This document shows, in pieces, positions 47,298 to 58,859 of a stretch of DNA of 64,000 nucleotides. A program made the translations under genes and the position numbers. The notes below the pieces were generated by a model that worked only from the letters and a program-made list of their open reading frames with translations, searched no databases and was not told where the DNA came from. Origin of the DNA: Solenopsis invicta (lineage: Eukaryota > Arthropoda > Insecta > Hymenoptera > Formicidae); NCBI RefSeq assembly GCF_016802725.1, contig NC_052667.1:24388346-24452345 (forward strand). The letters are read 5' to 3'. Every line of letters begins with the position of its first letter. The stretch's first letter is position 1.

Positions 47298-50200
47298 TTA
47301 TTTGATCTTCTTGTAGAGCGCTAAAGAGAATATCATTCCCAAGAACTGCAATAATTCAAAACCATTATTTGACTTAAAATGATATTATTTATTAAATAAT
47401 AAGAGATGGAAGAAAGAAAAAGGAGGAAATACTTGGGATTGGCCAATTATACAGTCAAGGTTTTAATTTTAACTGATGATAGTGCAACAAAAAAATGCAA
47501 ACTGGACTCTTACCAAGAGACATGAGACTGTAATGCTAACACCATTCGTAATGTTTGTAAAATGCTGCATGAGGCTTAGTAGTTTGTTTACGCAACCCTC
47601 CGCGTAAACTTGGAAAATTTGTTTGATATGTTGGTCAGCGTGGCAGTCCGATAGCTATGGGCAGATTTGACGACCATAAGAATGGGTTAAAGATTGGATT
47701 CTTGAATTTAAGTAAAATATTTGGATTATTTATTTGTACAGTTAATAACATTTTTTCGCAATATTTGAGAATTGAACTGCTCATTAATAACAGGCTGAGG
47801 ATAATTTTTTAAGTACTATCATTGCTGGTGAAGACTCCAAAGATAGTTGAATCGTATAAAAGAAATTGCATTTTATTATAATAATAAGTATAATATCTTA
47901 ACTTATCTAATTTGCGTTTTAATAACTATATTATTTATTTGAAAAAGATTAGTGAACAATTTTGCGTGTAACACCCTGACTCCAGCATGAAACAAATTTG
48001 CATTTGTGTTTTTTGAAACAAGTGTGAGAGAGAGAGAGAGAGAGAGAAAATATGAAATTGTCAAGTATCTTTAATCGTCGCAGTCTTTTAAAAGCAACAT
48101 TTTAATTTTTTATGTTTTATTAACTTCGATAAAAGCAATGAAGAGATATTTATAAACATGACACGTTTTATACTAAGAGACATCTCTTAGATGTGCATAG
48201 CAAATTACCGTTATTAAGCACATTGGATTGATAAAAACTATTTCATACAACCGTGTAAAACGCAATTGATTTTTACCTGATTAGATTTACAACAGCTGTC
48301 TGGTACTTTAAGACCATGTGTTTTCCAATCCTCCCAGCTATTAACTCCGCAACACTGGTACTAAAATTGTGAATTAAATTAGCTTTGGGACGTTCCAAAC
48401 AATAATTGGATTAGAGAAAAATTAAATAAGTTTCTGGTTGTGCCTCTTTTGATCTTTTTCTAAATTAACTTTTATTTAAGTAAAGGAAATTATTTACCGC
48501 CGATTGCGTCATGTCCCAGAAGTTGCGAGTAAATATATTATCATTGTAAAATTGCAGCGAATGTTCCATCTCTTTCTCTAATAACTTTATCATTTCCTTG
48601 TGGGAATTGAATTGTCGAACGCCGCCAATTATTTCAATCACAAGCAATAGAAACGCAAATATGGCGTACTGAAAAAAAGTAGATTTTATTATTTAGTCAA
48701 GAAAGTTGATATTCTATTTTTTAACAAATTTTTAATGATTTGATTAACTTTTAAAATATACATAAAATTACAATGTTTAATCAATTCAAGAAAAAATTTT
48801 TTTTACACACGTTAAACTTATCATTCAATTATCAAATAATGTAAAAATTTGAAATTGTTTAATGCTTAATTGAGACATTTTTTTGATTCGGAAATAAATC
48901 TTTGATACCTCGGTGAAAATTTTTTTCAAAATTTTTATACAAATTTTTTTTTGAAACTTTATAGAAATGTTGAGAAAGTCTATATCTGTTCTTCAAACTT
49001 TTTGTATGTGATATTTATAGTCTAAAATTATTTTGTGAAATATTGTAAGATTTATATTAAAGATATGTAAATATTCTAAATTTAAATTGAATGAAGTTAA
49101 CATAGATTCAATTCAATTTGTTTTCGAATCTAAAACGTTTAAATTCAAATAGTTCAACAATTTTGAATCAAGTATGATTCTATTTTTAAATTGATTGTCT
49201 GTTTTAAATTGTTTGATTTATATCTTCCGCAAGGCCAATCTTGTATCAGGGCATATCAACTCTCGTTGATTTTTTGACAAATATTGTGATATTGCATATA
49301 TTTAGTTCTTGAATAATCTAAATAATGGTGACAGAATCTAGGTATATCTGAATTGTTTGTGAAATTTAGAAAATTTTTCTGTAGCGCCTATTTATGTTAA
49401 GACATTCAAACGTGTTATAAAATTTGATAATATATAATTAGAAATTAAACTTGAATTTTCTAGAAGGATTTCTAAAATGATGGTTATAAGTAACAAATAA
49501 TATTTTAATAGATATAAAAAGTAGCGATAAATTTTTTTTATGACACTTGGGAATCTATCTATCTGCAAAACATTTTTTAAAAGTGTACAATACATGTTGT
49601 AGTGTACAAGTGTTTTAATGTACAATACATAAAGAAATTGAGACATTTTGTAAAAAAATACAAGATTATAAAAAATTTTGAAGTTTATATTAATATGAAA
49701 TATTAACATAAATTGAAAAAATTACATAAAAATTTGTCATTACTTTGATAAAAAATCATTTTTGAATTTTCATGTGAATATTAAAATTGTTCAGAATTTC
49801 TGTAATTTACTATCTCATATTTTTTATATAAACTTTAAAATATTTCAAAGTTTACATATATTATTTAAAAAGTTCTAAAAAAAGATGTAGTACGTTTCAG
49901 TATTTCTAAAAAAAATGTTCTATGTCATATAAAAGTTCTGAGAAAATTATTTCAAAATATACTAAAAAAAAAAAAATGTTTTACAGACTACTACGGTATT
50001 CTCTTTAAGAATTCTAAATGGTTTACGAGTTGTCTCGTTATCTTGATCTATCTTTAACGTTTTGTGAACATTGCACTTATTTCATCAGATTAAGAATCAA
50101 TTTGATGAGAGATGCTCCCCTGAGAAAAATTTTCACTAAAATACTTACTGATAGGAGCATACACTTGGTTTCACGCAAGGCAATAACTATTCCGAAGATA

Positions 50201-50488
50201 GAGATACACATCACGATGATTCCGGAAATCACTAGAACGATAAGTACGGCAGCCAATCGATTGTTCCCCGCTTCTCCTATCCATGATGACTGACCAATTA
50301 GACCCCACACGCTTGCAATAGTTAAGATAGTTCCGATAATCTAGGGCATAAATAAATAGTAAATATAATTGGATATATTTTTACACAAGTATATTATATT
50401 TTCAACAAAGTACGAGACTAGAACTTACGAGAATGACGAGATTTATGGCGACCAGAAAGGATTTCATAATACATCCGCAGCTATCCAT
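47298..50488 (-). CDS. Tetraspanin D, complete six-exon gene
   Basis: Exons 50488-50429, 50340-50149, 48668-48498, 48360-48277, 47654-47514, 47345-47298; all phase 0 and GT-AG, 231 aa. It starts MDSCGCIMKSFLVAINLVIL. The CCG is at 144-146, PDSCC at Cys164/165, and further loop cysteines at 173 and 190 (EGC). TM1, TM2, TM3 and TM4 fall at the same places as in gene C, its tandem neighbour and closest relative. Intron 2 (1.48 kb) is the main length difference from C. The tail is short (YKKIK then TAA), and the sequence after the stop still aligns with the longer coding tail of gene A. No lesion is seen. Confidence 0.9.
48027..48048. repeat. GA dinucleotide microsatellite
   Basis: About ten GA units within tetraspanin D intron 4 flank sequence. 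Confidence 0.9.
48669..50148. other. Tetraspanin D intron 2
   Basis: 1.48 kb, much longer than in C (0.42 kb); AT-rich with no element recognised. Confidence 0.65.
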
Positions 50489-50699
50489 TTTTGTATCTTA
50501 TATGCTCTTATTTCTAAAACTCTGTGTTAACAGAACGATATAAATAAAAAATACTAATAAAATAAACAATAAAATACCATAACATTAAAAAGATAAAGAC
50601 GGTAACTTGCAAATATTTGCCACTTTTTAACGATTAACAACGTTGTAGATGTTGTTTTATATGACGACATGAGAATTTAAAACTTATTTCTTTTTTTAT

Positions 50700-50950
50700 A
50701 AACGACTTACATTTGGTTCACAACCGTGCTTTACAATCACAACTTCGTTTACAATTATGCAATGGTCTTCAAAGACATCAACGCGAAACATGGCTGTAAA
50801 TTTGTAATTACGCAGAGTCAGCAACTTTCTTCATTTATTAATCAACGTTGAGTTGGCTGTCACTGAGTGAAAATTAAATTAGCACATTAGTTAATAAAGT
50901 TTCCGTTGTTCTCGCTTCTGTCCACTTTACAGATTGATATTATTTGAATG
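50700..50950 (-). promoter_or_regulatory. Conserved upstream block of tetraspanin D
   Basis: Same shared block as upstream of E, in the same position relative to the start codon. Gene C lacks it because the BEL fragment begins in between. Confidence 0.38.
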
Positions 50951-52372
50951 TGGGCGTTAACTCATTTCCTTAATGAATTACGCGAAAGAACAATGTTATT
51001 GCAGCATCTACAAATTTAGCTAGATACAGATCAGAAAATAATTTTATATTAAGTGATTAAGTTAATTGTGCAGAACATTCAAGGATAATAATGTTACTGC
51101 AAACTGTTTTGACGTTCTGATTTATTTCTTTTTTATTGGGAAGCTAAGAATGAAAATAAGAAACTGCTTTAGAGTTCTAATTTTATATTGTAGCTAGTTA
51201 ATATAAATGTTTACTTTTATTGAAGTATTGGAGCCAACTTAATTTTATTTTTGAAAAAAATTTATTTATACGAATTTTGAAATAAAGTAAGTGATAATAA
51301 AAACCTTTGTTTTAATTACTCAACAAAATAAAATATATTTTTCATATAGAATATTAGTAATAAAATTTTTTATTATTTTTTAGACATTAATTTTTAATAT
51401 GTTAATAAATATAATAAAATTCTATTCAAAAACAAATTGCCTAATATAATATAATATTACTCTCTAAACTTTTTGGAGTAGAATTTTATTTAAAAGAGTG
51501 GAATTCCACTCCAAAGAATTTAGAGAGTAGGTATATAGTATTATAAGCAAATAAATAGTAAAAAGTACTTTTTATCTTAAAAAAACTTATAACGGTTTAG
51601 CTTGATCGATGATTCAGAGCAAGTAATTAATGAAATGGTTGTACGCACATTTTTATATGTGCACATATTATATTTATTATGGTACAAAATGTAAAATATG
51701 TATATGATACACGAACATATTGGTCCAGCAGTACCAGATAGGAAAATAGCACTTTATTAATAGGTTGACATTACATTCAATAATATTTTGATTGTAAATT
51801 TATAGTCATCTGTTAGATCAGTGTGCGGAGATCTGCTAACAAACCCTTCTGATCTCATATTAGCAGATTGGTGGTAGAAGTTGAGTAGGAGCTGCTAATT
51901 TTGATTAATATTGCTAGCAATCTGCTGGTATTCTATATATAGTTAGTCATATTTTAATGTTCGTATTGCCAACATCAAAAGATTTTATGTGTAATTTGTT
52001 GAATTTCTGCTATTAAAAATCATTAGCATGCTCTGCTGAAGATCTATCTCTGCAGGTTTTGCTATTCGGGAATGATGTAATATGCAATTAAATTAAAATG
52101 TTATAAGAATATATGTTACATTAAAATGTAAAGATTATTATAATGCGTAATACTATGTGCGTTATAAATTAGCGAAAGTTGAAACAACCGAATAGAAATC
52201 TGTTTTTCTTCTTAATTATCACAATGTGATAAACCGCGTTTATAGCAACAAGTAATTTTATTAATTGGTGAAGTTGCTCGAATTCTCTAAAGACTGTGGA
52301 GACCCACTACTTTTTGGATCCTTTTTATTAGGAACAGATTTATCCTATATTTTGTTATCTTGTTATTTCTTC
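50951..52372. other. Intergenic between tetraspanins D and C
   Basis: Junction of the tandem units near 51110; contains the 72-bp hairpin and the 3' flank of C. Confidence 0.55.
51458..51529. repeat. Compact 72-bp hairpin
   Basis: TACTCTCTAAACTTTTTGGAGTAGAATT on the left pairs with the right half; about 28-base arms, loop about 16 bases. It is absent from the homologous flank of the neighbouring tandem unit, so it is probably a tiny MITE. Confidence 0.6.
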
Positions 52373-54148
52373 TTATAAAGCGTATAGAAGCGCAAAAGAG
52401 AGTACCATTCCCAAGAACTGCAATAATTCAAAACCATTATATGACTTAAAACAATATAATTTATTAAATAATAAGGGATGGAAGAATGATAAAGAAGGAA
52501 ATACTTGGGGTCGACCGATACAGTCGAGACTTTAATTTTAACTGAGGATGGTGCTACATAAAATGCAAACTGGACTCTTACCAAGAGACATAAGAGTGTT
52601 ATTGTAAAACCATTTATAATGTTAGTCAAATGTTGTATGAGGCTTGTTATTTTGTTTATGCAACCCTCTGCGTAAAGTTTGGAAATATTTTTGGTGTACT
52701 GATCGGCGTTGCAATCCAACAGCTATGGGCAGATTTGACGATCATAAGAAGGTTAAAAATTAGATTCTTGAATTTAATAAAATATTTGGATTATTTATTT
52801 TTGTACATCTAACAACACTTATGTTTAATTGACTTCGATAAAAATGAACGTCATTAAACAAACAAGAGACTTTTATAAACATGATGTGTTTTATATTAAG
52901 CGATGCGTGTAGCAAATTATCATTATTAAGCGCAGTGGATTGATAAATTATTTCGTACAAAATGTATAAAACGCAATTGATTTTTACCTGATCAGATTTA
53001 CAACAGCTGTTTGGTACTTCAAAACCATGTGTTTCCCAGTCCTTCCAGTTATCAACGCCGCAACACTGGTACTAAAATAATCGAGAATTAAGTTAGCTTT
53101 GGGACCAAACAATAATTGAATTCGAGAAAAATAAAACAAATTTCGAGTCGTGCCTCTTTCGATCTTTTTATAAACTTTTATTAACTTTTATTTACGTAAA
53201 GGGAATTATTTACCGTCGATTGCGTGACGTCCCAGAAGTTGCGAATAATATTATCATCATTGTAAAATTGCAGCGAATTTTCCATCTCTTCCTCTAACAA
53301 CTTTATACCTTTCTTATTGGAACTGTGTTGTCGTTTAACGTCGTGAATTATCTCACCCACAAACATTAGAAACATGAATACAGCGTACTGAAAAAAATAG
53401 AGTTTATTAATTAGTCACATTGCAAGAAAGTCGATATTCTTTGCTTTAACAAATTTTAAACGACTTGACTAACTTCAAAAATAAAAAAAATTTTTAAATA
53501 ATTATTTTTAAAAAAAGTTATTAACGTGAATGAATAGAGGTAAGTTTATTGTAAATCTTTTGTATAAAACATTTTTTTGATATCTCGTATAGTTTCCGAG
53601 ATATAACAGAAATAGTTGAAAACCGCTATACACATAAGGGATAATTTCACCCCTTGAAACCAAATATGAGCCGCAGCTGATAGTTTCTAAAATCATCTAA
53701 TTATGTTATCCAAATGTGTGTAACATTTCATTAAAATCGGGGTGTGACACTTCGAGAGGTTCGCTTGTGAGTTAATTCTTTGACAAAAGTTTTCATTGAA
53801 GTACTCACTGTTTTGAGCATACACTTGACTTCCCGCAAGGCAGCAACGATTCCGAAGATGGCGATACACATCACAATGATTCCGGCAATCAGCAGAACGT
53901 AAAATACAATACCTAATCCAATGTTCTCTATTTTTTTTAACCATGATGACTGACCAACCAGACCCCACACGCTTGCAATCGTTACGATAGTTGCGACAAT
54001 CTAGAGCATAAATAAATTGTAAATTTAATTGGATATATTTTTACGCAAGTATATTATATTTTCAACAAAGTACAGAACTAGAATTTACGAGGATGATGAG
54101 ATTTATGGCAAACAGAAAATATTTTATAAAACATCCACAGCTATCCAT
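52373..54148 (-). CDS. Tetraspanin C, complete six-exon gene
   Basis: Exons 54148-54089, 54000-53809, 53387-53214, 53071-52988, 52722-52582, 52417-52373; all phase 0, GT-AG, 231 aa. TM1 is near residues 10-34, a short loop follows, TM2 near 51-75, TM3 near 83-98, the large loop near 99-200 and TM4 near 202-228. Cys145-Cys146-Gly147 and PNSCC (Cys165/166), plus Cys174 and Cys191, give the usual six loop cysteines. The cytoplasmic tail is almost nil: the frame closes five codons after the TM4 core. The exon 1 donor is GTAAAT. Family role: membrane scaffold at plasma or endosomal membranes; a specific function is not readable. Homology to the upstream region of its paralogues stops about 190 bp before the start, where a BEL fragment begins, so distal promoter sequence may be lost. 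Confidence 0.9.
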
Positions 54149-54430
54149 TTTTGTATCGTATCTTATATGCTCTTATTTCTAAAACTCCGTGTTAACGATA
54201 TAAATAAAAAATACTAATACAAACAATAAAATACGATGATATTAGAAAGATAAAGACACGGTAACTCGCAAATATTTGCCACTTCTCCTTAACGTTTAAC
54301 GACGTTGTAGATGTCATTTTATATGACGAAATGAGAATTTGGATAAGCTGACCGCAGTCAGCTGTGTACGCTGAATTCATTTTTTGACGACCATGGAGTA
54401 CTTCAAGTAGGAAGTCGTCTCAAGCACGCA

Positions 54431-55091
54431 GTGCTCCCAGTCGATGAACGACATCCTATGATCATGCTTCCATGTTCCTGGCTCACTCGCCTGCTGGTTG
54501 AGTCATGTCATCGGCGCACCATCCACGGCGGAGTCCAACTTATCTTCGGCCTATTTAGATTCCGTTTTTGGATTCTACGAGATCGCTCCGTGATCAAGGG
54601 ATTGCTTCGCCGGTGCATAATCTGCATTAGATGAAGAGCAATTACGCCGCAGCCTCTCATGGGCGATCTTTCCCGAAAGCGGGTGACTCCAGCTCATCCG
54701 TTCTTGCGCTCAGGCATCGCGTATGCCGGGCTAATTCTCCTTTGCACTCCTAAAGGGCGAGATCATCACTCATACAAGGCGTTTATCGCCATTTTCTTGT
54801 GCCTCAGTTCGAAGACGATGCACATTGAAGTAGTCAGACTACTTCTTGAGCGCGCTACGCCGATTTACATCCACACGGGGTCTGTGCACGGATCTCTTCT
54901 TCGACTGCGGCACGATAACTCCTTTGAATAAATGGCCCTTGGCAAGGATCACCAAGCTTCACCCGGGAGCCGACGGGACAATCAGGGTGGTAACAGTGCG
55001 TACTGCCACTTCCGAATTTATCCGACCCGTGGTTAAGATCGTTTTGCTACCCGAGGATTCCGATGCAACCACTTCGCGAGAAAAAGCATAA
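54431..55091 (+). pseudogene. BEL/Pao integrase-region remnant
   Basis: Phrases such as DERHPMIMLPCSWLTRLLVE, CHRRTIHGGVQL, PQPLMGDLSRKRVTPAHPFL and SALRRFTSTRGLC match the zinc-binding and core regions of BEL/Pao integrases. KWPLARITKLHPGADGTIRV matches the conserved C-terminal piece. It is broken by a TGA where Trp is expected (just after 54634), by a frameshift around 54840, and by loss of most of the integrase core between the CGT motif and KWPLAR. It is a relic with no product. Confidence 0.82.
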
Positions 55092-55349
55092 GTGAAGATT
55101 CACCTTGTGATCGTTTTCCGTATTATCCTGCCAAGTTTTCATGCCGCCGCGTTTTTCCTTTGTTTCTTGTTAATTTTATTCACATGTATCTTCGTCGCGC
55201 ACAATTCGTTCCACCATTCACAACTTTGATAGAATCCCCGCGTGAACCAAACCGCCCGTGTAAGAAATAACCGTACGCCTGACATTACGATGACCCGCTA
55301 TTGCGTACACACTTGTTTATTTTGTCAGTAATGACGAGGCGGGCGGGAA

Positions 55350-55839
55350 TGTTCGAGATTGCCATTATAAATCACGTATAATTTTTATGCCTGACACGAG
55401 TTGTAGAGAATCTTCGAGAAAACGTTCTTCATATTACGTTCATCTTCTACAAGTTTCTCGAATGTTTAATGAAACATGTGTTGCACATGTGGCAAACGCT
55501 TTGTCTAACAAACAAAAACCTGACGATTAACCCTTCCGCGGAAAACTCCTTGTATCTCCATTGACCATTGACGTCCTGAGTTTCCAAATTCACGTCCGTT
55601 TTAATTGGAAGATGCAATAGGAGGCGTTACTTTTTCAATCAAAGCATTGCGCAACCATTCTTGTTTATCTCTACTCTCAAAATCTCTACTTGAAACCGCG
55701 CTAAGTTAATCCATCTATATTGAAACCGCGTCAAAATTTACAAGACTTTTATCTCAATTATTAAAATGATTTTTATTGTTAACTTTTGCTTATTTTAATT
55801 CGCTCTCGCCCAGTTCAATCCTTTCAATACCCCACGCAG
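55350..55839 (+). repeat. Candidate 3' LTR of the BEL/Pao fragment
   Basis: A TGTTCG start and a CACGCA end, lying after the pol stop and ending where tetraspanin B sequence resumes, would fit a BEL LTR of about 490 bp. The 5' partner is absent, so the ends are a guess. Confidence 0.3.
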
Positions 55840-55845
55840 TTCCGA

Positions 55846-56138
55846 ACAGCGATAGACATCATGATGATTCCGATCATCAATAGGACGATAAACGCGACAG
55901 CTAACTGATCGTTTCCCATTTCTCCTATCTATGAAAACTTGCCAATTACACCCCACACGATTACAATAGTTATAATAGTTATGCTAGTTCCGGCAATTTA
56001 GAGCATAAATAAATTTAATTAGATATATTATTACGCAAGTATATTATATCTTTAGCAAAATGCGAGACTAGAACTTACGAGGGTGACGAGATTTATGGCG
56101 AGCAGAAGATATTTTATGCAACGTCCGCAGTTATCCAT
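55846..56138 (-). pseudogene. Tetraspanin B fragment (exons 1-2, broken)
   Basis: Exon 1 (56138-56079) is intact and reads MDNCGRCIKYLLLAINLVTL with a GTAAGT donor. Exon 2 begins at about 55997 but its acceptor is AA instead of AG. The Trp codon after the KSS-type motif of gene E is TAG here (55931-55929). Homology stops in the middle of TM2 at about 55846, where BEL/Pao-related sequence abuts. Exons 3-6 are absent. The closest paralogue is gene E: EMGNDQLAVAFIVLLMIG is shared. Three independent lesions make a product unlikely. Confidence 0.85.
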
Positions 56139-57655
56139 TTTTGTGGCGTATCCTGTTCTCTCTTATCTGCAAAGCTCTGTTAATACAGAACGATAGAAAT
56201 AAAAAAATGCTAATAAATTAAATAATAAAATGAGAAAATTTTAAAAACAAATAGCTCGCAAATATTTGTCGCTCTTTCTTAACGATTAACGACATTATTG
56301 TTGCTATTTTGTATGACAAAATGAGAATTGAAACGCGTTTTTATAAACGACTTACATCCAGTTCACAACCGCGCTTTACAATCACAACTATACGTTTACA
56401 ATTATAAAATGGTCTTTAAAAACATTAATGCGAAACAGGGCTGTAAATTTCTAATTACATAGAGTTAGAAACTTTCTTCATTTATTAGTCGTTGAGTTGG
56501 ATCTCTCTGACAATGAATGTAAAGTAAATTAACACATTAGTTAATAAAGTTTCCATTGTTCTCGTTTCTCTCCACTTTACAGATTGATATTATTTGACGA
56601 ACATAGACGTTAGCTCATTTTCTTAATGAATTAAACGAAAGAATACTTTTATTGCAGTATCTAAAAATTTAGCTAGATATACAGATCAGAAAATAATTTA
56701 TATTGAGTGATCAAAATAATTGGGAGGCAGGACGTCCAAGTGTGATAACGGTGCTACAAACAGTTTTGACGTTCTAGCAGCCAAGTTTCGATACAATTTT
56801 TAAATGGTTCAACATAATTATTTTCAGATCCGTATTTTAGCAAAATTATTCTTTCCGTGTAGATGACATTTAATTGTACTTTTATGTTGGCCTATCCAGG
56901 AATCTTTTTGGAAAAGGAAGGAGTTTTATTAATTCTTTTATCATATATACAGCAATTTTTTTCATTAATAAATTCATTTTTTGAATATTTTATAATATTT
57001 AAGTTTTCTCATATTTCTGATTTTTAATGGAAAACATTAATTTTGTAAATTATAACTTATTTTCTTTTTGTCAAGATAATATAGAGAACAAAGTAGTTAA
57101 AGATGAAATATATGTAGTTCTTCAATATTTTTATTGATATTATTACTACATACAATTCATGATCATTTTTCTAGGAGAAAAATAATGTTAGATCAGGTTG
57201 CCGAATATCTGTTAACAGAGCTTGTTGATTTTATGTCAGCAGATTGGTAGCAGAAATCGAATAGGAGCTGTAAAGCCTGATATCTGTTAGCAATCTGCTG
57301 TTATTCTATGTTTAGTCATATTTTAACGATTCATTATAACATCAATAGATATTATAAACTTTATGTGTAATTTGTTATCTTTCTGAATTTAAAAATGAAT
57401 AATAATGCTCTATTCAACGTCTGTCTTTGCAGGTTTTACTGTTTGGGAATAATATGCAATTAAATTAAAATATCTTAATTATATAAATTGCATAAAAATG
57501 TTAAAATAAAATCTTTATTTTAATTAGACACAAAAATAAAACATATCTTTCACAGAGTTAGAGTATTTGTAAATAATATACTAACAAATAAAATAAGTTT
57601 AATATGCTAATGAATATATTAAGACTGTAATAAAAATAAGTTTTATAATATCTAC
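56139..57655. other. Upstream of tetraspanin B
   Basis: Homologous to the upstream flank of E as far as about 57180, then the recurring ~260-base block. No gene. Confidence 0.55.
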
Positions 57656-58425
57656 CAGGGCTGGGTAAGTTAATAAATTTTTTTAACTAAATAAAGTTAA
57701 AGTTCATAGCATATAAAATTAATTTAGTTACGTTAAAAGTTATATGAATAAAATATTAACTCAGTTAAACTTACGTTAAGATTAAATTAACGTAAGTTAA
57801 AATAAAAATTAATTTTTTAAATTATTATTTATATAAAATTAAAATATTATAATAAAAAAGTGCATTATTCTAAATAACAAAACAATTATAATATAAATAA
57901 TCAAATAAATTTTTTGTTTTATTTATAATTTAAGTTTATATAAAGAAGAAGTATTGTTTTTTTATGTACATATAGACATGTATTCTTTTACAATTTTTAC
58001 ATTTTATAATTAAATTATTAAAAATATGATTTTACGTATTAAAATATAACCTTACATATGATATATTGATAAAATATAATTCTATTAAAATTTATTATTA
58101 TTAAAGTAATTATTAAATTTTAATAAGGGCGTTATTTTAAAATGACGATTAATTAATTTTTCTCGTAAGTCATCAAATAGCAAACCATCTGCACTTAACA
58201 TTTGTTTTACATGTGCTGAGGATGGTACCGTATTATACTGTCATTCATAGAGACAAAAAGAATTAACATAGAAAAAAGTTAATAAGTTAATATTTAAAAA
58301 TAACTAGTTAAAGTTAAAGTTAACGCATTTAAAATTATTTAAATTAAGGTAAAAATTATTAACTCTTTAATTTTTTGCTTAACTTTAAACTTTTTAACTA
58401 GTTACTGACTTACTATCGAAGCCTG
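57656..58425. mobile_element. Non-autonomous hAT-like element
   Basis: The 770-bp element begins CAGGGCTGGGTAAGTTA and ends in an imperfect inverted version ending AAGCCTG. Both ends are flanked by the identical 8-mer ATATCTAC (57648-57655 and 58426-58433). An 8-bp duplication with CAG-type ends is the hAT pattern. The interior is AT-rich with TTAA-type runs and no transposase. Confidence 0.75.
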
Positions 58426-58859
58426 ATATCTACATATACTGTAAATAAATAAACATTAAATATTATATTTTAATTTAAAAAATCTAACAATGAGATATTC
58501 AATTTGATATCAATTGAGATTAAATAATTATTGAAAAGGTTATGCAGACACACAATATTAATTAGAGGATTGGAAAAGTTAGTTTGTAAAACTACTTTTA
58601 CTAACCTCTGTAGATTTTGCTATTTAGGAATGACGCAATATGCACGTAAATTAAAATATTTTAAATATATAAATTACATTAAAATATAAAAAATGATAGT
58701 AATTATGATACATAATACTGTGTATGTAATAAATGAGCGAAACTTGCGAAAGCAACCGGATAGAAATCCATTTTATTTTAATTATCACGATGTGATAATT
58801 AATCAACCGCGTTTATAGCGACAATTAATTTTATTAATTGGTAAAACTGCTTGAATCTT

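Larger units (their letters stand above)
46070..51110. repeat. Tandem tetraspanin unit D
   Basis: Left flank, 3' flank, gene and 5' flank align with the next unit at 51110-54340: shared blocks include TTATATTA..CTAGTTAATATAA, GGTCCAGCAGTA, GAGTAGGAGCTGC and the sequence before the last exon. Confidence 0.75.
51110..54340. repeat. Tandem tetraspanin unit C
   Basis: Homologous to 46070-51110 but shorter, since intron 2 is small and the 5' flank is cut by the BEL fragment at 54341. Confidence 0.75.
54341..55845 (+). mobile_element. BEL/Pao LTR retrotransposon fragment
   Basis: The block is clearly less AT-rich than its surroundings and abruptly replaces tetraspanin upstream sequence on the left and tetraspanin B exon 2 on the right. 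The plus strand encodes parts of a BEL/Pao pol C-terminus, followed by about 750 bases without frame that may hold the 3' LTR. Gag, protease and reverse transcriptase are missing. No target duplication was found. Confidence 0.8.
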
